The translations under genes were made by a program, and so were the position numbers. Source: Streptomyces anulatus (GTDB taxonomy: Bacteria > Actinomycetota > Actinomycetes > Streptomycetales > Streptomycetaceae). From it: a DNA stretch of 64,000 bases. The notes under the pieces were generated by a model. That model was given only the letters and a program-made list of their open reading frames with translations. It searched no databases and was not told the DNA's origin. Location of the stretch: positions 105,471-169,470 of the forward strand of contig NZ_JOEZ01000035.1 in assembly GCF_000721175.1 (NCBI RefSeq), written 5' to 3'. Below, in pieces: positions 40,617 through 49,322 of the stretch (the first letter of the stretch is position 1; each line of letters begins with the position of its first letter).

Positions 40617-41819
40617 CTACTCGACGACCTTGAGGAGCAGGTTCGCCGTGCCTTCGGTGGCGTTGCTGATGGCGTCCGGGGTGGCTCCCTCGGTGAGCGC
40701 CGTGGCGACCGCCTCCGGGGTGGCGTCCTGGTGGCCCGCCAGGTAGACGGCGGCCGCGCCGACGACGTGCGGGGTGGCCATGGACGTACCGGAGATCGTG
40801 TTGGTGCCGGTGTCGCTGTCGATCCAGGTGGACGTGATGTCCGAGCCCGGGGCGTAGATGTCCACGATCGAACCGTAGTTGGAGAACGACGACTGCTCGT
40901 CGGCGTCCGTGGACGAGGCGACGGTGATCGCCTCGGGGACACGGGCGGGCGAGCCCTGGCCGGCGTCGCTGGACTCGTTCCCGGCGGCCACGCCGAAGGT
41001 GATGCCCGCGGCGATGGCCTTCTGGACGGCCTCGTCGAGAGCCGGGTCGGCCCCGCCACCGAGGCTCATGTTGGCGACGGACGGACCCTTGGCGTTGGCG
41101 GCGACCCAGTCGATCCCGGCGATGACCTGCTCGGTGGTGCCCGAGCCGTTGTCGTCCAGGACGCGGACGGCCACGATGTTCGCCTTCTTGGCGACGCCGT
41201 GCGCGGCCCCGGCTATGGTGCCCGCCACGTGGGTGCCGTGCCCGTTGCCGTCGTCGGCGTCGTCGTCGTTGTCCACGGCGTCGAAGCCCGAGGTGGCCCG
41301 GCCCTCGAAGTCCTCGTGGGTGACACGGACACCGGTGTCGATGACGTACGCGGTGACGCCCTCGCCGGCGGCGTCCGGGTAGGTGTAGGCGTTGTCGCCC
41401 GCGGTCTCGGTCTGGTCGATCCGGTCCAGACCCCACGACGGCGGGTTGTCCTGGGTGGCGTCGATGCTGAACTTCTTGTTCTGCACCACTTTGGCGACGG
41501 CGGGGTCGGCGGCGAGGCGCTTGGCCTCGGTCTCCGAAAGGCCGCTGGCGGAGAAGCCGTTGATGCTGGAGGAGTAGTTGCGCTTGAGCTTGCCGCCGTA
41601 CTCCTCGGCGAGCTTGGACTTGTCGGCCTTCTTCTCGTCCAGCATCACGATGTAGCTGCCGGACACCGCGGTCGCGGCGTCCGCGCCGTAGACCGTGCCC
41701 ATGGGAGCCGGTGCGGCTCCCGCGAACGAGGTACCGAGAAGGGTGACTCCGGCGGCGGCCGCCACGGCGGTGATCGCGGCGGTCAGCTTGATGCGACGGG
41801 TGCGCTGGTGCTTGGCCAT
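40617..41819 (-). CDS. Secreted S8 (subtilisin-like) serine protease
   Basis: A 400-aa extracellular protease: signal peptide to about residue 36 (TSFAGAAPA), an I9 inhibitor propeptide (about 55-120, SYIVMLDEKKADKSKLAEEY) and the S8 catalytic domain. The triad is Asp161 (YVIDTGV), His194 (NGHGTHVAG) and Ser346 (SGTSMATPH), with oxyanion Asn281 (AAGNES). There is no P-domain or other C-terminal extension. The start at 41819 has GAGGAGC about ten bases upstream; an in-frame codon at 41840 is less likely. Monocistronic with its own terminator. Confidence 0.93.
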   Translation of the reverse strand: MAKHQRTRRIKLTAAITAVAAAAGVTLLGTSFAGAAPAPMGTVYGADAATAVSGSYIVMLDEKKADKSKLAEEYGGKLKRNYSSSINGFSASGLSETEAKRLAADPAVAKVVQNKKFSIDATQDNPPSWGLDRIDQTETAGDNAYTYPDAAGEGVTAYVIDTGVRVTHEDFEGRATSGFDAVDNDDDADDGNGHGTHVAGTIAGAAHGVAKKANIVAVRVLDDNGSGTTEQVIAGIDWVAANAKGPSVANMSLGGGADPALDEAVQKAIAAGITFGVAAGNESSDAGQGSPARVPEAITVASSTDADEQSSFSNYGSIVDIYAPGSDITSTWIDSDTGTNTISGTSMATPHVVGAAAVYLAGHQDATPEAVATALTEGATPDAISNATEGTANLLLKVVE

Positions 41820-42387
41820 GAAGAGGCAGCTCCTCGTCATTCTTTGTGGGGGGATTGACCCTCGGCCGGAAGATCTCCGGGGGCTGGCTCGAAACCCTGA
41901 CCGATTGACGAGCGCAGATCAAGGCCTTCATGGAGGTGTGACTTGCTCAACAAGGTTTCGCAATAGGAAATCAGCCATGGCTGGTCACAAGGTGCGTGAA
42001 GGACCGACAGGCATCCGGCTCGCCCGGACAGACCGGCGAAGAGCAGCTCCGAGAGACCGCCTCCACCCGGCATACCGCCTGCTCAGAGCCGCCTTCACGG
42101 CGTCGGACACCGCCCGTCGGGCCGTCACCCGCACCCCACCTGAGGCCCTTGAGGCAGATGTGACCATGCGTGAAGACACGTGAAGGCCCGTGAAGGTGTG
42201 CGCGAGAGGGGTGAACACCCGGCCCCGGGTGTGAAATCGCAAGGGTGTGCGTGCAGATGCGCCGACCGGACCCGGCGTCACATCGGCCTCACAGAAAGGG
42301 AACAAAGGCGTTCCGCCCCACGAAACCGCTGGCCGCGGCACGTGGGGCGGGACGGAGAACGTCCGGATACCATTCAGGCGGATCCGC
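41820..42387. other. Gene-free interval upstream of the protease
   Basis: 568 bp between two minus-strand genes. I find no convincing gene on either strand. An AT-richer patch near 41935-41985 contains the dyad CTTGctcaaCAAG and should carry the protease promoter. The part next to the glycosyltransferase stop (42250-42387) holds nothing recognisable. Confidence 0.5.
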
Positions 42388-43587
42388 TCAGCGCGACAGC
42401 TCCGCCTCGATGAGGTCGGCGGCCCGCGGAGTGCCGCCCTCCCGGGCCATCTGCTCACTCAGGCGCCCGCACCGGGCGGCCACTTCGGGGTCGTCCACGA
42501 GGGCGAGCACGGCCTCGCGCAGACTCGCGGCGTCGGCCTCCTCCATCGGCAGGTGCCGGGCCACCCCCAGCGACCGGAGCATGTCCGCGTTGCCGAACTG
42601 GTCGACGGCCTGCGGGACGGCGACCATCGGGGTGCCGGTGGCGAGCCCCTCCTGACTGCCGCCCGCGCCGGCGTGGGTGATGAAGGCGTCGGCCTGCTTG
42701 AGGACGGCCAGTTGCGGCACCCAGGTGCGTACCTCCACGTTGCCGGGTACGTCACCGAGTTCGGCGGGATCGACGTGCGCGCCGATCTGGAGCACCACAT
42801 GCCAGCCGGGCAGGCCGCCGAAGGCTTCGACGCACTCCTGGTAGAAGGCGGGCTGCTTGGTGAACGAGGAGCCGAGCGAGACCAGCAGCACCTTCTCCGC
42901 ACCGGACGGCCGGGCCCACTCACCCTGGTCCGCGCGGTCGCCCTGGCAGGCGCCGACGAAGGTGTACATCTCACGGTTCACCCGGTCCGCGTTCGGCTGG
43001 AGCGCCTCGGGGATCAGGACGAGGCCGCGGCGCGGACGGGCCACGAAGTCGTCGCTGGAGACATGGCCGAGGCCGTTCCCGGCGAGCCAGTCGTCGAAGC
43101 GCGCGTAGTACGCCCTGCCGCGCTCGGTCCGCTTCAGCTCGGCGGCCATCGGCTCCCCGACCTCCTCCTCGTACCCGTCCCAGGGGACCAGGTTGGGCCA
43201 GAGGGAGACGGCGGGGACGCCCCAGCGGTGGGCGAGGACCCGGGCGGGATAGGAGGTGATGTCGTGCAGGACGAGGTCGGGCTCGTCGCCCGCGAAGGCC
43301 TCGACAAGCTGCGGGAGCGCCTGGATGGCGTCGTTCAGGAAGGGTTCGATGTTGTCGATCAGCTCGGTGCCCCAGGCTTCGGGGTCCTCGTCGGTCGGCA
43401 GGGTGGAGGTGTAGATCACGGGCTCGGCGCCGGTGGCGGCGACCTTCTCGGCGAAGGAGGCCGGGATGGCGTAGCTGACACGGTGTCCACGGTCGACGAG
43501 TTCGCGGATGACGTCGAGACTCGGGTTCACATGTCCGTGGGCGGCGATGGAGAACATGGCGATGTGGGCACGCGGGGATTCCGTCAT
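42388..43587 (-). CDS. mgt: Macrolide-family glycosyltransferase
   Basis: A 399-aa GT1 glycosyltransferase of the MGT/OleD family that inactivates macrolides by adding glucose from UDP-glucose. The N-terminal acceptor domain starts [20 protein letters not shown] with the catalytic His in AAHGHVNP; the C-terminal donor domain has [30 protein letters not shown] and the [10 protein letters not shown] end of the UDP-sugar motif. Start at 43587 (MTESPR). A perfect 17-bp palindrome 16 bases upstream suggests TetR-type control. The substrate could be another natural product. Confidence 0.88.
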   Translation of the reverse strand: MTESPRAHIAMFSIAAHGHVNPSLDVIRELVDRGHRVSYAIPASFAEKVAATGAEPVIYTSTLPTDEDPEAWGTELIDNIEPFLNDAIQALPQLVEAFAGDEPDLVLHDITSYPARVLAHRWGVPAVSLWPNLVPWDGYEEEVGEPMAAELKRTERGRAYYARFDDWLAGNGLGHVSSDDFVARPRRGLVLIPEALQPNADRVNREMYTFVGACQGDRADQGEWARPSGAEKVLLVSLGSSFTKQPAFYQECVEAFGGLPGWHVVLQIGAHVDPAELGDVPGNVEVRTWVPQLAVLKQADAFITHAGAGGSQEGLATGTPMVAVPQAVDQFGNADMLRSLGVARHLPMEEADAASLREAVLALVDDPEVAARCGRLSEQMAREGGTPRAADLIEAELSR

Positions 43588-43602
43588 GCCGCCCACCGTA
43601 GG

Positions 43603-43619
43603 CGAGACGATACGTCTCG
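43603..43619 (-). promoter_or_regulatory. Palindromic operator upstream of mgt
   Basis: CGAGACGATACGTCTCG: perfect 7-bp arms around ATA, ending 16 bases before the mgt ATG and between it and the upstream sugar-binding gene stop. The form suits a TetR-family dimer. No regulator gene is adjacent. Confidence 0.55.
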
Positions 43620-43641
43620 TGCAATTTCTTTCGGTTCGGGC

Positions 43642-44940
43642 TCAGCGCTGGTAGCGGGCCAGCACCCGATTCCCGTCGGCCACCAGCCGTCTGCTCAGCC
43701 CGTCGGCGTCGATCGCGCCGCTGTAGTACTCCTGGAGCGCGGGGGTCGCCACCTTGTCCTTCCACTCGGGATAGCCCCGCACCGACTGGGCCGGCGCCGG
43801 CCGCAGCCCTTGGGCGAGCGCGGTGCCGACGGCCCAGCCGTGCTCGGCGGTACGCAGCGACGGATCGGCCAGCGCCTCCGTCCCGGTCGGCAGCATCCAG
43901 TCCCCGCGCGCCAGGCGCACCATGTTCGGCGGCCGCAGCAGGAAGTCGATGAACGCGACGGCTTCCTTCTTGTGCGGGCTCTCCTCGGCGACCGACAGCG
44001 TCTGCGGGCTCACGCCCTGGACCGCGCCGCCCGCGCCCGCCGGCATCGGCAGGACGGTCCAGTCGAACCCTTCGGGGGCCTGCTGGATGACCTGCTGACG
44101 GTACGAGAACCCGAGCGGGAGCATCGCGTACTTGCCGCCGAAGAACCCGGGCAGCGCGTCCGAACCGCCCATGCCCAGCGCGCTGCGGGCCGCGCTGCCG
44201 TCGGTGTTGACCTGGTCGCGGATGGTGCCGGTCACCACGCCGTCGCCCTGCTCGAAGCGCAGGACCGCCTTGCCGTCGTCGTCGCGGTGGAAGAGCTGCC
44301 CGCCGCCGGACAGGCCGAGGTTGAGGGTGACGGAGACCGGCTCCTTGAGCGGCCAGGCGATCCCGTACCGCCTCTTGCCCGTCAGCTCCTTCGTCACCTG
44401 CCGGAACTCCTGCCAGCTCCAGGGGCGCTCCGGGGTCGGGACGCGGGCGCCCGAGGCCTTCAGCAGCTTCGTGTTGGCGATCAGGACCCGGGGCTCCTGG
44501 AGGAAGGGCACCCCGTGGACGCCCTCGCCGAACGTGGTGGTGCGCCAGGACTGTTCGGGGATATCGGCCTTGAGCCGGCCGGGGAGGAAGGGGCGCAGGT
44601 CGGCGAGGTAGCCCCCGTACGCGAAGTCGGCCAGGTCGTCGGATGCGTCGTGGATGACATCGGGGGCCTCGCCGCCCTCGAAGGAGGTGAGCAGCTGGTC
44701 GTGGACGCTGTCCCAGCTGCCCTGGACGTACTCCACCTGGACGTTGGGGTGAGCGTCGTTCCACTCCTTCACCAACTGCTCGTTGGCGTCGACGGACTCC
44801 TTCTGCCAGGCCAGCGACTGGAACCTGAGCCGGATCGTGCCGTCCGCGTCCCGCCCCTCGTCGCCGCCGCCGGAGCAGCCGGTGAGCAGCAGGGCCAGTA
44901 CGGCGACGGCGGTCGCCGCCCGCCGGGCCGTGGCGCGCAT
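43642..44940 (-). CDS. Sugar ABC transporter substrate-binding lipoprotein
   Basis: A 432-aa extracellular solute-binding lipoprotein (lipobox LLTGCSGGG, Cys22) of family 1: NEQLVKEWNDAHPNVQVEYVQGSWD in lobe one, then GGEAPDVIHDASDDLADFA, GGKYAMLPLGFSY and the late EAVAFIDFLLRPPNM. Likely an oligosaccharide binder. Its ATG overlaps the stop of the preceding permease (ATGA), so the importer is a coupled three-gene unit. No glycosidase or LacI regulator is beside it to tell the sugar. Confidence 0.88.
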   Translation of the reverse strand: MRATARRAATAVAVLALLLTGCSGGGDEGRDADGTIRLRFQSLAWQKESVDANEQLVKEWNDAHPNVQVEYVQGSWDSVHDQLLTSFEGGEAPDVIHDASDDLADFAYGGYLADLRPFLPGRLKADIPEQSWRTTTFGEGVHGVPFLQEPRVLIANTKLLKASGARVPTPERPWSWQEFRQVTKELTGKRRYGIAWPLKEPVSVTLNLGLSGGGQLFHRDDDGKAVLRFEQGDGVVTGTIRDQVNTDGSAARSALGMGGSDALPGFFGGKYAMLPLGFSYRQQVIQQAPEGFDWTVLPMPAGAGGAVQGVSPQTLSVAEESPHKKEAVAFIDFLLRPPNMVRLARGDWMLPTGTEALADPSLRTAEHGWAVGTALAQGLRPAPAQSVRGYPEWKDKVATPALQEYYSGAIDADGLSRRLVADGNRVLARYQR

Positions 44941-45824
44941 CAGTTCTTCACCGCCCCGGCCGTCATCCCGCCGGTGATCCGCCGCTGGATGAAGGCGAAG
45001 AGGACGAGGGAGGGCAGCGTGGCGAGGAAGGCGGCCGCGGCGAGCGGGCCGAGGTCGGCCACGCCCTCCGCGCCGAGGAAGTGGGTGAGGACGACCGGCA
45101 AGGTCTGCTTCTCCGGGGTCTTGAGCAGGACGAGCGCGAAGAAGAACTCGTTCCATGCGGTGATGAAGGCGAACAGCGCGGTGGCGACGATCCCGGGGGC
45201 GAGCAGCGGGGCGACGACCGAGACGAGGGTCCGCACCCGGCCCGCCCCGTCGACGGCGGCGGCCTCCTCCAGCTCGGCCGGCACGGCCCTTACATAACCG
45301 GCGAGCATCCACAGCGCGAAAGGCAGCGACCAGACGACGTAGACCAGGATCAGCCCCCACAGGGTGTTGATCAGATGCAGGTTCTTCAGGATCAGGAAGA
45401 GCGGAATGATCACCAGGACGAACGGGAACGCCTGGCTGACCACGACCCAGCCGGTCGCCGCGGTGGCGAGGCGCCCCCGGTGGCGGGCCATCACATAGGC
45501 CATCGGGGTGGCGATCACGACGGCGATCAGGGCCGCGCCGACGGCGGCGAGCAGGGAGTTGGCCGCGGCCTGGAGCAGCGGCTGCTCGTCGAAGGCCTGC
45601 CGGAAGTTGTCGAGTGTGGGCTGCTCGGGGATCCAGGTGGGGTGCAGCGAGCCGAGTTCGCGGGCGGGCTTGAACGCGGTCGAGATCAGCCACACGAACG
45701 GGAACGCGAGGAAGACCAGGTACGCCAGGAGGGCCAGGTACTGTGCGGCCCGCGCGGGCCCGCCGGTGCGCAGCCCGGTGGATTCGCGCCGTGCCGGCTT
45801 CTGCCCCATCGGTCCAGGCCTCAT
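44940..45824 (-). CDS. Sugar ABC transporter permease (MalG-like)
   Basis: A 294-aa permease with six hydrophobic segments (first YLALLAYLVFLAFPFVWLI at about 30) and the EAA loop ELEEAAAVDGAGRVRTLVSVVAPLLAPG. The start at 45824 has GGGGAGGCGAGG upstream and overlaps the stop of the MalF-like gene (ATGA). It should form the channel with the next gene upstream. Confidence 0.9.
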   Translation of the reverse strand: MRPGPMGQKPARRESTGLRTGGPARAAQYLALLAYLVFLAFPFVWLISTAFKPARELGSLHPTWIPEQPTLDNFRQAFDEQPLLQAAANSLLAAVGAALIAVVIATPMAYVMARHRGRLATAATGWVVVSQAFPFVLVIIPLFLILKNLHLINTLWGLILVYVVWSLPFALWMLAGYVRAVPAELEEAAAVDGAGRVRTLVSVVAPLLAPGIVATALFAFITAWNEFFFALVLLKTPEKQTLPVVLTHFLGAEGVADLGPLAAAAFLATLPSLVLFAFIQRRITGGMTAGAVKN

Positions 45825-46834
45825 CGGTCCTCGCCTCCCCTGAGCCGGCCGACGAGATGGAGGGCCAGGAGCACGGAGATCACCGCGACCATCACACAGC
45901 CCATCGCCGCGGCGTAGCCGAACTGCCCGTAGCGGAAGGCCTCCTCGTAGGCGAAGAGCATCGGCAGCCGGGTCCGGCCGCCGGGTCCTCCGCTGGTCAG
46001 GACGTAGACCAGGGCGAAGGAGTTGAAGTTCCAGATCAGGTTGAGCGCGGAGATGGCGAGCGCGATCGGCTTCAGGGCCGGCCAGGTGACCGTACGGAAA
46101 CGGCGCCAGGCGCCCGCCCCGTCCAGGGCCGCCGCCTCGTGGAGTTCGCGCGGGGTGTTCTGGAGCCCGGCGAGCAGCGCCACGGTGGTCTGCGGCATGC
46201 CCGCCCAGATGCCGACGAGGATCACGGCGGGCAGCGCGGTGGCAAGGCCGGTCAGCCAGTCCCGGCCGTCGCCGAGTCCGAGGTCGCGGATGGTCTCGTT
46301 GAGGATGCCCGCGTCCGGGTTGTAGACCAGCCGCCACATGATGCCGACGACGACCTCGGGCATCGCCCAGGGGATGATCGCCAGCGCCCGGGCCAGCCAG
46401 CGCATCCGCAGGTTCTGGTTGAGCAGCAGGGCGAGACCGAGCGCCAGGAGGAACTGCGGGACGGTGACGCCCACGGCCCAGAGCAGGCCGATCCGGAACG
46501 AATCCCAGAACAGGGTGTCGTGCAGCAGGTCCTGGAAGTTGAGGGTGCCGATCCACTGGGTGGAGCGGGTCCGGCCGGACTGCGCGTCGGTGAAGGCGAG
46601 AGCGATGCCGTAGAGGAGCGGGCCGACGCTGAGGACCAGGATCGGGATGAGCGCGGGCAGCACCAGGAACCAGGCGGCCCGGTCCCCGAACGCCTTACGT
46701 TCCGGAGGACCTGGGCGCCCCGGACGCCAGAAGCTCCGCGGGCGCCCGCCCTGTCCACCGCGCCCGTCCCGTTCGTTGCGCCCACCGTCCGGGCCGTCCG
46801 GTCCGGACCGCTTCGTCGCGGTCACCGATGTCAC
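45821..46834 (-). CDS. Sugar ABC transporter permease (MalF-like)
   Basis: A 337-aa permease with a Gly/Arg/Pro-rich 50-residue cytosolic start, then six segments beginning WFLVLPALIPILVLSVGPLL. EAA loop: ELHEAAALDGAGAWRRFRTVTWPALKP. GTG start. First gene of the importer operon. No ATPase gene belongs to the operon; in Streptomyces such importers share the ATPase MsiK, which is encoded elsewhere. Confidence 0.9.
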   Translation of the reverse strand: MTSVTATKRSGPDGPDGGRNERDGRGGQGGRPRSFWRPGRPGPPERKAFGDRAAWFLVLPALIPILVLSVGPLLYGIALAFTDAQSGRTRSTQWIGTLNFQDLLHDTLFWDSFRIGLLWAVGVTVPQFLLALGLALLLNQNLRMRWLARALAIIPWAMPEVVVGIMWRLVYNPDAGILNETIRDLGLGDGRDWLTGLATALPAVILVGIWAGMPQTTVALLAGLQNTPRELHEAAALDGAGAWRRFRTVTWPALKPIALAISALNLIWNFNSFALVYVLTSGGPGGRTRLPMLFAYEEAFRYGQFGYAAAMGCVMVAVISVLLALHLVGRLRGGEDR

Positions 46835-46976
46835 GAAGAAGACCCCTCTGTCCTGTATCTCACTGATGCACCTGAGGCGGACTTCATCCCGTTCCGGCTG
46901 TCCGGGAGGCCTCCGTCATCGTGCTGACGGGTCATCGGTTCGTCAAGGTGGCCTGCGGGGATGCAAAATCGCATCC

Positions 46977-47843
46977 ATGGACGAGATGCGAGCGCGCGAG
47001 GTGCTCACGGCCGCCGGGTTCCCCGGCACGGCGGAGCTGCTCGCGCTGGGCGAGAACGCGGTCTTCGCGGCCGACGACCTGGTGATCAAGGTCGGCCGGG
47101 ACGCCACCGGTCACCCCGAGCTCCGCGAGCGGGCCGAGCGGGAAGTGGCCCTGGCCGACTGGCTCGCCGCGTCCGGCGTCCGGGCCGTCCGCGCGGCCGA
47201 GCGCGGGCCCCGCCTGGTCGAGGGCCACCCCGTGACGCTGTGGCACCGGCTCCCCGACCCCGTGCGCCCCACCGAGCCGCGCGACCTCGCGCCGCTGCTC
47301 TCCCTGGTGCACGCGCTGCCCGCCCCGACGGACTTCACCCTGCCGCGCCGCGAACTGCTGGGCGGCGTGGAGCGGTGGCTGAGCCTGGCGGGAGACGCGA
47401 TCGACCCGGCGGACGCCGACTACCTCCGTGAGCGCCGCGACGGCTTCGCGGCCGCGGCCGCCGCACTCGTCCCGCATCTGCCGCCGGGCCCGATCCACGG
47501 CGACGCACTCCCGCGCAACGTCCACGTCGGACCGGACGGCCCGGTCCTGGTCGACCTGGAGACGTTCTCCGCCGACCTCCGGGAACACGACCTGGTCGTC
47601 CTCGCCCTCTCCCGCGACCGCTACGGCCTCGCCCCCGCGGCCTACGACGCCTTCACCTCCGCGTACGGCTGGGACGTCCGGGAGTGGGAGGGGTGCGCGG
47701 TGCTGCGCGGCGCCCGCGAGACGGCCAGCTGCGCCTGGGTCTCCCAGCACGCCCCGGCCAATCCGAAGGCCCTCGCCGAATTCCGCCGCCGGGTGGCATC
47801 GCTGCGCGACGGGGATCCGGCGGTGCGGTGGTATCCGTTCTAG
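46977..47843 (+). CDS. Aminoglycoside-phosphotransferase-like (APH) kinase
   Basis: A 288-aa protein of the APH phosphotransferase family. A degenerate N-lobe (NAVFAADDLVIKVGRD, with the ATP Lys) is followed by the Brenner motif HGDALPRNVHVG and the metal-binding VLVDLETF. Members phosphorylate antibiotics or small alcohols such as sugars and homoserine; the substrate cannot be told. ATG at 46977 or at 46986. Divergent from the sugar importer with 142 bp between starts, so a sugar or sugar-alcohol kinase is a possible role. Confidence 0.8.
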   Translation: MDEMRAREVLTAAGFPGTAELLALGENAVFAADDLVIKVGRDATGHPELRERAEREVALADWLAASGVRAVRAAERGPRLVEGHPVTLWHRLPDPVRPTEPRDLAPLLSLVHALPAPTDFTLPRRELLGGVERWLSLAGDAIDPADADYLRERRDGFAAAAAALVPHLPPGPIHGDALPRNVHVGPDGPVLVDLETFSADLREHDLVVLALSRDRYGLAPAAYDAFTSAYGWDVREWEGCAVLRGARETASCAWVSQHAPANPKALAEFRRRVASLRDGDPAVRWYPF

Positions 47844-47896
47844 GAGGGTCTCACCCCTGGAGCATCAGCTGTAGCCCCGAAGGCGTGCGTAGGCGG

Positions 47897-48349
47897 TCAG
47901 GGCGCCGCCATGCGTTCGAAGGACGTGACGTTCAGCTTGAGCCCGTCGGCGTCTTTGATGACCGTGAACATCTCCCCCTTGGAGGTCTGGCCGGGCTGCA
48001 CGTCGGTGACGAGCTCACTGCTGTTCGCAACCCTGGTGCCGGCGGAGTCCACGGCTTCCCAGTCCCAGGTGTACGTGGACTTCTTGCTGCTGTGGTTCTT
48101 GATCGTCCACACGACCCAGATGTCGGTCATCCCGGCCTGCGAACGATCGTCGAGCCGGAAACTGACCAGGTCCTCACGCTCACCCTTCCCGGATGGTGTC
48201 GCCTTGGGGGTGTCCTGCGAGGAGCCGGACGTCTCTTTCGGTGACTGCGCGCTGCCGTCGCCGCTGCTGTCAGCGGTGCAAGCAGTGCCGAAAGCCAGCC
48301 CAATGGCCGCTGCCACGGCGATGACGGGCGAAGAAGCACGACGGTTCAT
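47897..48349 (-). CDS. Hypothetical lipoprotein (DUF4352-like)
   Basis: A 150-aa lipoprotein with a typical signal peptide and lipobox (AFGTAC, Cys24), a Ser/Pro/Thr/Gly linker (about 28-60) and a beta-rich domain (about 65-150) with IWVVWTIKNHSSKKSTYTWD and a C-terminal ELVTDVQPGQTSKGEM. This looks like an immunoglobulin-like DUF4352-type domain. It has no known function. Start at 48349, with GGAGGTCT about six bases upstream. Confidence 0.7.
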   Translation of the reverse strand: MNRRASSPVIAVAAAIGLAFGTACTADSSGDGSAQSPKETSGSSQDTPKATPSGKGEREDLVSFRLDDRSQAGMTDIWVVWTIKNHSSKKSTYTWDWEAVDSAGTRVANSSELVTDVQPGQTSKGEMFTVIKDADGLKLNVTSFERMAAP

Positions 48350-48467
48350 GACAGACCTCCGTGATGTGCGGCTTACCCGCACCTTCTTCTCATTCTGCCC
48401 TCGCTCTTCTCCATCGGCTCATCGGGAAAGACAGGGACATGTCCGGCACGACACCGCGGGCCAGGGC

Positions 48468-49181
48468 TCACCGTCCCCGCGGGATCAGCGGCCAGGACGG
48501 CTCGACGACGGCCGCCGGGTCCGCCGTGCGGCGCAGATAGGCCTGGAGCGAGGCCGACTGCTCGGCGGCCGCCCGGATCTGAAGGGCGTGCAGTTCCGCC
48601 GGCGGCAGGGTGCCGACGGGCCGGTGGCGCTCTCCCATCCGGCGCACCACGCGCACGGCGGCCACCGCGTCGGCGCTCGCGTCGTGGGCTCCGTCGAGCG
48701 TGACCCCGTAGTGGTCGCACAGCGCCTGGAGGGCCCGCTTGCCCTTGCGGTACTTGTCGACGTGCTTGTCGATCACCAGGGGGTCGATGACGGGCGAGGG
48801 CGCCCCGCCGACCCGCTCCTCGACCGACGGCAGCCCGTACCTGCGGCATTCGCGGTCCAGCAACGAGAGGTCGTAGCGCGCGTTCATCACCACCAGGGGG
48901 ACGCCCGAGCGCAGCACGTCGGCGACCGCGTGGGCGATCTCCTCGACCGCGGAGGCGGCCCGCGCCCCGTGCTTGCGGGCGTGGTCGGTGCCGATGCCGT
49001 GGATCGCGGAGGCCTGTTCGGGTATGGCCACCCCCGGGTCGAGCAGCCAGGTCCGCTGCTCGGCGACCGTCCCGTCCGGGTCCAGCCGGACGAGTGCTGC
49101 GGTGACGATCCGGTCGTTCTCGACGTCGGTCCCCGTCGTCTCCAGGTCGAAGCCGACCAGTGTGCCCTGATGCCAGCTCAT
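48468..49181 (-). CDS. DnaQ-like 3'-5' exonuclease (DEDDh)
   Basis: A 237-aa exonuclease of the DnaQ/polymerase III epsilon group. Exo I is GFDLETTG (Asp-x-Glu, about 10-17), Exo II near VVMNARYDLSLLDREC, and Exo III is the HDASADAVAA segment with the catalytic His and Asp. The C-terminal tail (about 190-237, Ala/Gln-rich helix) is particular to actinobacterial homologues. The start at 49181 has GGAGG about eight bases upstream. It follows the HEPN gene on the same strand with a 141-bp gap containing 36-bp repeats. Confidence 0.85.
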   Translation of the reverse strand: MSWHQGTLVGFDLETTGTDVENDRIVTAALVRLDPDGTVAEQRTWLLDPGVAIPEQASAIHGIGTDHARKHGARAASAVEEIAHAVADVLRSGVPLVVMNARYDLSLLDRECRRYGLPSVEERVGGAPSPVIDPLVIDKHVDKYRKGKRALQALCDHYGVTLDGAHDASADAVAAVRVVRRMGERHRPVGTLPPAELHALQIRAAAEQSASLQAYLRRTADPAAVVEPSWPLIPRGR

Positions 49182-49266
49182 CCCGATACCTCCTTCGTGG
49201 TGCTCCCCCGTGGTGCTCCCCCGAGTGATGACCACCTTCGCACGGGCCACTGACAGAGCCCCGGGG

Positions 49267-49320
49267 GGCCCGCGGCGCACAGCCACCGGCAGAGCTTCGG
49301 GAGGCCCGCGGCGCACAGCC
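49267..49320. repeat. 36-bp period direct repeat
   Basis: GGCCCGCGGCGCACAGCC occurs at 49267-49284 and 49303-49320 in a 36-bp unit that also repeats CAGAGC...GG. A smaller GTGGTGCTCCCC pair lies at about 49196-49220. It fills the gap after the HEPN gene. Confidence 0.7.
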
Positions 49321-49322
49321 CG

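Noticed and set aside
41837..42073. Minus-strand 78-codon ORF upstream of the protease
   Set aside because: No ribosome site and no recognisable protein character; it spans the expected protease promoter.
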